From assembly GCF_018417595.1 (NCBI RefSeq), contig NZ_CP070982.1, positions 4,205,001 through 4,269,000 of the forward strand: 64,000 nt of DNA, written 5' to 3'. Positions 58,709 through 64,000 of this stretch are shown here, in pieces; position 1 is the stretch's first letter; each line of letters begins with the position of its first letter. The translations under genes and the position numbers were made by a program. The notes under the pieces were generated by a model. That model was given only the letters and a program-made list of their open reading frames with translations, searched no databases and was not told the DNA's origin. This stretch comes from Pseudomonas entomophila. GTDB lineage: Bacteria > Pseudomonadota > Gammaproteobacteria > Pseudomonadales > Pseudomonadaceae.

Positions 58709-59737
58709 TTATTGAGCCTCCCGGCCGGCGGACAGCGGTACCGCGCGCACATTGTCGCCGGCACCCAGGCGCAAGCGCTTGGCGGTTTGCGGGTCGACCA
58801 CCAGGGTGCCGGCCGCCAGGCGTGCGGGCGCTGCGGTAATACGGCAGTCTTCGCGCTTGCGGTTATGGATGATGTAGGGGGTGGCGTCGTCGCCCGGCGT
58901 ACCCACGGCCAGCACCAGGGTCTCGCTGTCGCGCACGGCGCGGATCTTCGAGGTCTCGCACTCGATGGCCGGGCCTGCGTCGAAAATGTCGACGTAACCC
59001 TGGTAATTGAAGCCTTCGCGCTTGAGCATGGCCAACGCAGGCTCGGTGTCGGTGTGCACACGGCCGATCACATCACGCGCAGCTTGCGACAGGAAGCAGG
59101 TGTACAGAGGGAACCTGGGCATCAGCTCGGCGATGAACGACTTGTTGCCCACACCAGTTAGATAGTCGGCCTGGCTGAACTCCATCTTGAAGAAGTGCCG
59201 CCCCAGGCTTTCCCAGAACGGCGAACGGCCCTGGTCATCAGACATGCCGCGCATCTCGGCGATGATCTTGTTGCCGAACAGTTCGGGGAACTCGGCGATG
59301 AACAGCATGCGCGCTTTCGACAGCAGACGGCCGTTGAGGCCCGTGCGGTGATCACCGCGCAGGAACAGCGAGCACAGTTCGGAGTTGCCGGTCAGGTCGT
59401 TGGCCAGGAACAGCGTGGGGATCTCGCGGTAGATATTCAGCTCCTGCGAGGCACTGACGGTCAGCCCGACCCGGTAGTTGTACCAGGGCTCACGCAGGCC
59501 GACGGCACCGGCGATGGCACTGATGCCGACCACCAGGCCCTCGTCGTTCTCCAGCACGAACAGGTAGTCGGTGTCGCCGCGCTCGGCTTCGCCACGGAAG
59601 CTTTTCTCGGCCCAGCCGACCCGCTGGCCGAGGCGTTCCTCGTTGGCGGGAAGCGTGGTCAGCCCGGTGGTGCCGGTGCTGCGGGCCAACTCGATCAGCG
59701 CGGGTAAATCGCTGCTGCGTACAGGACGAACGATCAT
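58709..59737 (-). CDS. aruG: Arginine N-succinyltransferase subunit beta AruG
   Basis: With AruF forms the arginine/ornithine N-succinyltransferase that starts the pathway. The start MIVRPVRSSDLPALIELA at ATG 59737 (AAGGAG upstream) gives 342 residues. The AstA-family GNAT-like pattern VLENDEGLVVGISAIAGAVGL and the EFPELFGNKIIAEMRGMSDDQGRSPFWES block are present. AruF at 59793 is a paralogue of similar length with the same blocks, typical of the two-subunit Pseudomonas enzyme, whereas enterobacteria use one AstA. Confidence 0.96.
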   Translation of the reverse strand: MIVRPVRSSDLPALIELARSTGTTGLTTLPANEERLGQRVGWAEKSFRGEAERGDTDYLFVLENDEGLVVGISAIAGAVGLREPWYNYRVGLTVSASQELNIYREIPTLFLANDLTGNSELCSLFLRGDHRTGLNGRLLSKARMLFIAEFPELFGNKIIAEMRGMSDDQGRSPFWESLGRHFFKMEFSQADYLTGVGNKSFIAELMPRFPLYTCFLSQAARDVIGRVHTDTEPALAMLKREGFNYQGYVDIFDAGPAIECETSKIRAVRDSETLVLAVGTPGDDATPYIIHNRKREDCRITAAPARLAAGTLVVDPQTAKRLRLGAGDNVRAVPLSAGREAQ

Positions 59738-59792
59738 GCTATCTCCTTGTGCGGCGGTCTGTGCCCGCCGCGAAACTCTCTGTTCCGGCGTA

Positions 59793-60812
59793 TCAGACCG
59801 CGACCAGGCGCACGCTGGCGCCCTCGCCGACACCCAGGGCCTCGGCGGCTTCGCTGTTCAGGCTGACCGGTTTGCCCGGCACCCAGTCCAGCTCCAGCAA
59901 CACCGCGCGATAATCCTGCAACTGGCCATTGCACACCAGGTAGGGGCGCCCGCCTTTGATCGGGGCGTCGTCGAGCTTGACCGGCACCACGCGGCTCTGG
60001 GCGATGGAGCGAATGCCCGAAGTGCGTGCATGCAAGGTTGGCCCGCCGTCGAAGATGTCGATGTAGTGCTCGGTCTCGAAGCCTTCGCGCATGAGGATGT
60101 CGAAGGTGATCTGCGCACGCGGGTGGACCTGGCCCATGGCCTCCTGCGCCGCATCGGGCAGCAGCGGCACGTAGATCGGGTAGTGCGGCATCAGCTCGGC
60201 GAGGAAGGTGCGGCTCTTCAAGCCGCACAGGCGCTCGGCGTCGGCATAGTTGAGGTCGAAGAAGTTGCGGCCGATGGCATCCCAGAACGGCGACTCGCCT
60301 TGCTCGTCGCTGTAGCCGACGATTTCGGTCACCACCGACTCGGCGAAACGCTCGGGGTGGGCGGCCATGAACAGCAGGCGCCCACGGGAATTCAGCTCGG
60401 CGAAGGCACTGCTGACCAGTTCCGGCACCACATAAAAGCTGGTCAGCAGGCTGTTGCCGGTCAGGTCGTGGCACAACGACAAGACGTGGATCTTGTTGTG
60501 TATCTTCAGCTCGCGCGAGGCGTGCACGAAGGTCTCGTTGCGGAAGCTGTAGAACGGCTCGGAGTAACCGGCCGAGGCGACAATGGCCGAGCAGCCGACC
60601 AGCTTGCCGGTGGCGCTGTCCTCGAGCACGAAGAAGTAGCTCTCCTCGCCATTGAAACTGACTTCGGCGGCGAAGGAGGTTTCCGACGCGGCGATCTTGT
60701 CGCCCAGGCGGCCGGCATCGTCCGGCAGCGAGGTGACACCAATGGGGCTGTCGGCAGCCATGCGCTGCACTTCGTTCAGATCCGCCATTTGCGCGGGGCG
60801 CATCACCAGCAT
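59793..60812 (-). CDS. aruF: Arginine/ornithine N-succinyltransferase subunit alpha AruF
   Basis: The alpha subunit of arginine succinyltransferase; 339 residues starting MLVMRPAQMADLNEVQRMAA. It shares with AruG the core segments YFFVLEDSATGKLVGCSAIVA, SLCHDLTGNSLLTSFYVVP and SDEQGESPFWDAIGRNFF. It lies 55 bp ahead of aruG and 141 bp behind aruC, across a GC hairpin. Confidence 0.96.
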   Translation of the reverse strand: MLVMRPAQMADLNEVQRMAADSPIGVTSLPDDAGRLGDKIAASETSFAAEVSFNGEESYFFVLEDSATGKLVGCSAIVASAGYSEPFYSFRNETFVHASRELKIHNKIHVLSLCHDLTGNSLLTSFYVVPELVSSAFAELNSRGRLLFMAAHPERFAESVVTEIVGYSDEQGESPFWDAIGRNFFDLNYADAERLCGLKSRTFLAELMPHYPIYVPLLPDAAQEAMGQVHPRAQITFDILMREGFETEHYIDIFDGGPTLHARTSGIRSIAQSRVVPVKLDDAPIKGGRPYLVCNGQLQDYRAVLLELDWVPGKPVSLNSEAAEALGVGEGASVRLVAV

Positions 60813-60914
60813 GGTGTCACTCCTTTCGGGAAAGCGTGCCGATCACATCGGCACGGAAAAACGGCGGGCACGCGCCACTACCTGCAAGCAGGTGCCCGCA
60901 CTGGAATTCAGGTA

Positions 60915-60940
60915 TCGCCGGCCCCGCTCAGGGCCGGCGA
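60915..60940 (-). terminator. GC hairpin between aruC and aruF
   Basis: A perfect 10-bp stem (tcgccggccc and its inverse, six-base loop) sits 13 bp past the aruC stop without a T-tract. It may attenuate expression between aruC and aruFGDBE or stabilise the aruC mRNA. Confidence 0.5.
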
Positions 60941-60953
60941 ACGGACCGAGGGC

Positions 60954-62319
<1,366 letters not shown>

Positions 62320-62403
62320 AACAGTGTCGCAATAGCGCAGTGTACGGGAGAGAGGAGGCTGGGTGAACGGCTGTTCACACGACAGGGGAAGGCTCGCGGA
62401 TGC

Positions 62404-62601
62404 AGGGCGCCGCCCGCGCGGCGCATCGCGGATAAATCCGCTCCTACATCCGTCGCAACGTGCCGCACCTGTCAACCGAGGGACAGGCGGGGCGACAGCA
62501 GCACCAACCGATAAATCGCGCCGATGGTTTATCTACCATGGCCACGTTGCAACAAGTGTAGGAGCGGATTTATCCGCGATGCGCCGCGCCGACGGCGCTC
62601 G
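62404..62601. repeat. Composite REP element, family 2, second copy
   Basis: The left arm (about 62404-62462) and right arm (about 62543-62601) are inverted repeats nearly matching those of the element at 38571-38774. Adjoining sequences ccgcacctgt and ccatggccacgttgcaac are also shared, but the centre differs. Confidence 0.85.
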
Positions 62602-62642
62602 ATCCACCCCCCCCGCAAAACCCCAGGCACACACCCCGAAGA

Positions 62643-63623
62643 TCAACCGCGCTCGGCCGGCGCTGAACTCAGCTCGAACGGGCTGCTGCTGCGCCGCTGG
62701 TTGCGGTCTTCACGGGGCGTTGCGCCAAAGAAGTTGCGGTACGCACTGGAGAAGTGCGGCCCGGAGGAGAACCCGCACGATAGCCCGATCTGGATGATCG
62801 ACTTGCTGGTCTGCATCAACATCTGCCGCGCCTTGTTCAGGCGCAGTTCCAGGTAGTACTGGCTGGGAACGCGATTGAGGTACTGCTTGAAGATTCGTTC
62901 CAACTGGCGACGGGACACGCACACATGCTGGGCGATCTCGTCGGTGGTCAGCGGCTCTTCGATATTGGCCTCCATCAGCAGCACCGCCTGGGTGAGCTTC
63001 GGATGACTGGAGCCCAGGCGATTCTGCAGGGGAATGCGCTGGCGCTCGCCACCTTCGCGAATGCGTTCGACCACCAGCTCTTCCGACACCGCCCCCGCCA
63101 GCTCCGCGCCATGATCGCGCGCCAGCACCGCCAGTAGCAGGTCGGTCACCGCCATGCCGCCGCAAGCGGTCAGCCGATCCCGATCCCAGTCGAACAGGTG
63201 GCTGGTGGCGATCACCTTGGGGAAGCGCTCGGCGAAATCATCCTGCCAGCGCCAGTGCACCGCCGCTCGGTAACCGTCGAGCAAGCCCAGCGCCGCCAAC
63301 GGATACACGCCCGCAGACAGGCCACCGATCATGCAGCCACTGCGCGCCAGTTGCTTGAGCGCGCTCGACAGCGCCGAACCGATGGCAGCGGGCGGCTCAT
63401 CGGCCAGCAGGAACAGCTTGTGACACCCCTCCAGACGACCATTCCAGGGCTCGCCCGGCAAGCGCCAAGCGCCCTCCTGACCCACTTCGGCCTGGAGAAA
63501 CGCCAGCTCGTAGACCACATCCGGATGCACCCGCTGGGCCACCTGCAACACCTCTTCAGCCAATGCGAGCGTCAGCGGCCGGGTGCTGGGCCAGATGAGA
63601 AATCCGATTCGCTGGGTGGTCAT
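62643..63623 (-). CDS. argR: AraC-family arginine-responsive regulator ArgR
   Basis: The Pseudomonas ArgR, an AraC/XylS-type protein unrelated to E. coli ArgR, which activates aru and aot and represses arginine synthesis. The start MTTQRIGFLIWPSTRPLTLA at ATG 63623 gives 326 residues. A DJ-1/PfpI-like ligand domain spans about 5-190 (CMIGGLSAGVYPLAALGLLDG) and a double helix-turn-helix domain about 215-315 (TTDEIAQHVCVSRRQLERIFKQYL, IIQIGLSCGFSSGPHFSSAYRNFFG). It is the gene after aotP, the order of the aot operon in P. aeruginosa. Confidence 0.96.
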   Translation of the reverse strand: MTTQRIGFLIWPSTRPLTLALAEEVLQVAQRVHPDVVYELAFLQAEVGQEGAWRLPGEPWNGRLEGCHKLFLLADEPPAAIGSALSSALKQLARSGCMIGGLSAGVYPLAALGLLDGYRAAVHWRWQDDFAERFPKVIATSHLFDWDRDRLTACGGMAVTDLLLAVLARDHGAELAGAVSEELVVERIREGGERQRIPLQNRLGSSHPKLTQAVLLMEANIEEPLTTDEIAQHVCVSRRQLERIFKQYLNRVPSQYYLELRLNKARQMLMQTSKSIIQIGLSCGFSSGPHFSSAYRNFFGATPREDRNQRRSSSPFELSSAPAERG

Positions 63624-63726
63624 AGGGCGTGGTCCGAAACCTGGGAAGGAGGGGTCGCGCTTGTGGCGCCGAGGCACGCTGCGTGCGTTGCGCAGCATGC
63701 CCCATTCTGGTGCAAAAGTGCAGCGA

Positions 63727-64000
63727 TTACTTCAGGCTGCCGGAGAGGAACTGCTTGAGCCGTTCCGACTGCGGATTGACCAGCACTTCACGTGGGCAAC
63801 CACGTTCTTCCACCAAACCTTTGTGCAGGAACACCAGCTGGTTGGACACCTCGCGGGCAAAGCCCATCTCGTGGGTGACCACGACCATGGTGCGACCTTC
63901 CTGGGCCAGCGACTGCATGACCTTGAGCACATCACCCACCAGCTCCGGGTCCAGCGCCGAAGTGGGTTCGTCGAACAACATCACCTCAGGCTCCATGGCC
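63727..64000 (-). CDS. aotP: Arginine/ornithine ABC transporter ATPase AotP, partial C-terminus
   Basis: Only the last 90 or so residues are visible. They begin [21 protein letters not shown] (Walker B and D-loop), then [20 protein letters not shown] (switch His), the HisP/GlnQ-type pattern of polar amino-acid importers, and end QFLSGSLK. The N-terminal Walker A and signature lie beyond the right edge. The neighbour argR identifies it as AotP of aotJQMOP. Confidence 0.9.
   Translation of the reverse strand, partial: AMEPEVMLFDEPTSALDPELVGDVLKVMQSLAQEGRTMVVVTHEMGFAREVSNQLVFLHKGLVEERGCPREVLVNPQSERLKQFLSGSLK

Noticed and set aside
62363..62797. Plus-strand open frame across the second composite REP and the end of argR
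   Set aside because: Built from repeat DNA and antisense to argR.

Overview
The window is a chromosomal segment of a fluorescent Pseudomonas, most likely of the P. putida/P. entomophila group. The evidence is the combination of high GC, a Pseudomonas-type flagellar gene order, the bkdR-bkdA1A2B-lpdV branched-chain keto acid dehydrogenase locus, the arginine succinyltransferase (aru/ast) operon next to argR and aotP, the alaS-lysC-csrA order, an AmrZ homologue, and REP elements of the 'tgtaggagcggctt...' type. No prophage, insertion sequence, plasmid gene or CRISPR array was recognised.

Layout. (1) 1-26400: flagellar region. flgFGHIJK (flgK cut by the window edge) and flgBCDE both run on the minus strand, cheV-cheR also minus, and flgA and flgM-flgN-ycgR plus. 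Readable promoters match the known Pseudomonas flagellar hierarchy: sigma-54 sites upstream of flgB, flgF and flgA, and FliA (sigma-28) sites upstream of cheV and flgM. Two accessory surface/secretion modules interrupt the region. One is a type I secretion operon (ABC exporter, HlyD adaptor, 1875-residue repeat-built RTX protein) between flgE and flgF. The other is a classical autotransporter between flgB and cheR. (2) 26460-35143: an MFS transporter, a glutamine-synthetase-family enzyme, and the bkd regulator and operon for valine/leucine/isoleucine breakdown. (3) 35142-36935: a PAS-GGDEF diguanylate cyclase and an unknown cytoplasmic protein. (4) 36975-44345: a MocR-type regulator divergent from an apparent five-gene operon (BenE-like transporter, FAD amine/amino-acid oxidase, RidA-like imine deaminase, threonine-synthase-like enzyme, serine-hydroxymethyltransferase-like enzyme), which looks like an uncharacterised amino-acid catabolic system. 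(5) 44428-49005: tRNA-Arg(CCT), phnN, amrZ, mgtE, an array of five tRNA-Arg(ACG) genes repeated every 147 bp, tRNA-Ser(GCT), and csrA. (6) 49173-53116: lysC and alaS. (7) 53357-54532: a putative secreted protein with RTX-like calcium-binding repeats and an M91-type (NleD/HopH1-like) zinc-protease signature. (8) 54548-64000: aruE, a small His-rich-tail protein, aruB, aruD, aruG, aruF, aruC, argR and the end of aotP, i.e. arginine uptake, sensing and degradation to glutamate and succinate.

Shared themes. Motility and cyclic-di-GMP control appear together: the flagellar rod/hook genes, FlgM, a YcgR brake, AmrZ, CsrA and a diguanylate cyclase. Nitrogen and amino-acid catabolism is the other theme (bkd, aru, MocR cluster, glutamine-synthetase-like gene). 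REP elements of two families sit at several intergenic points, and in two cases the element supplies the stop codon of the neighbouring gene.
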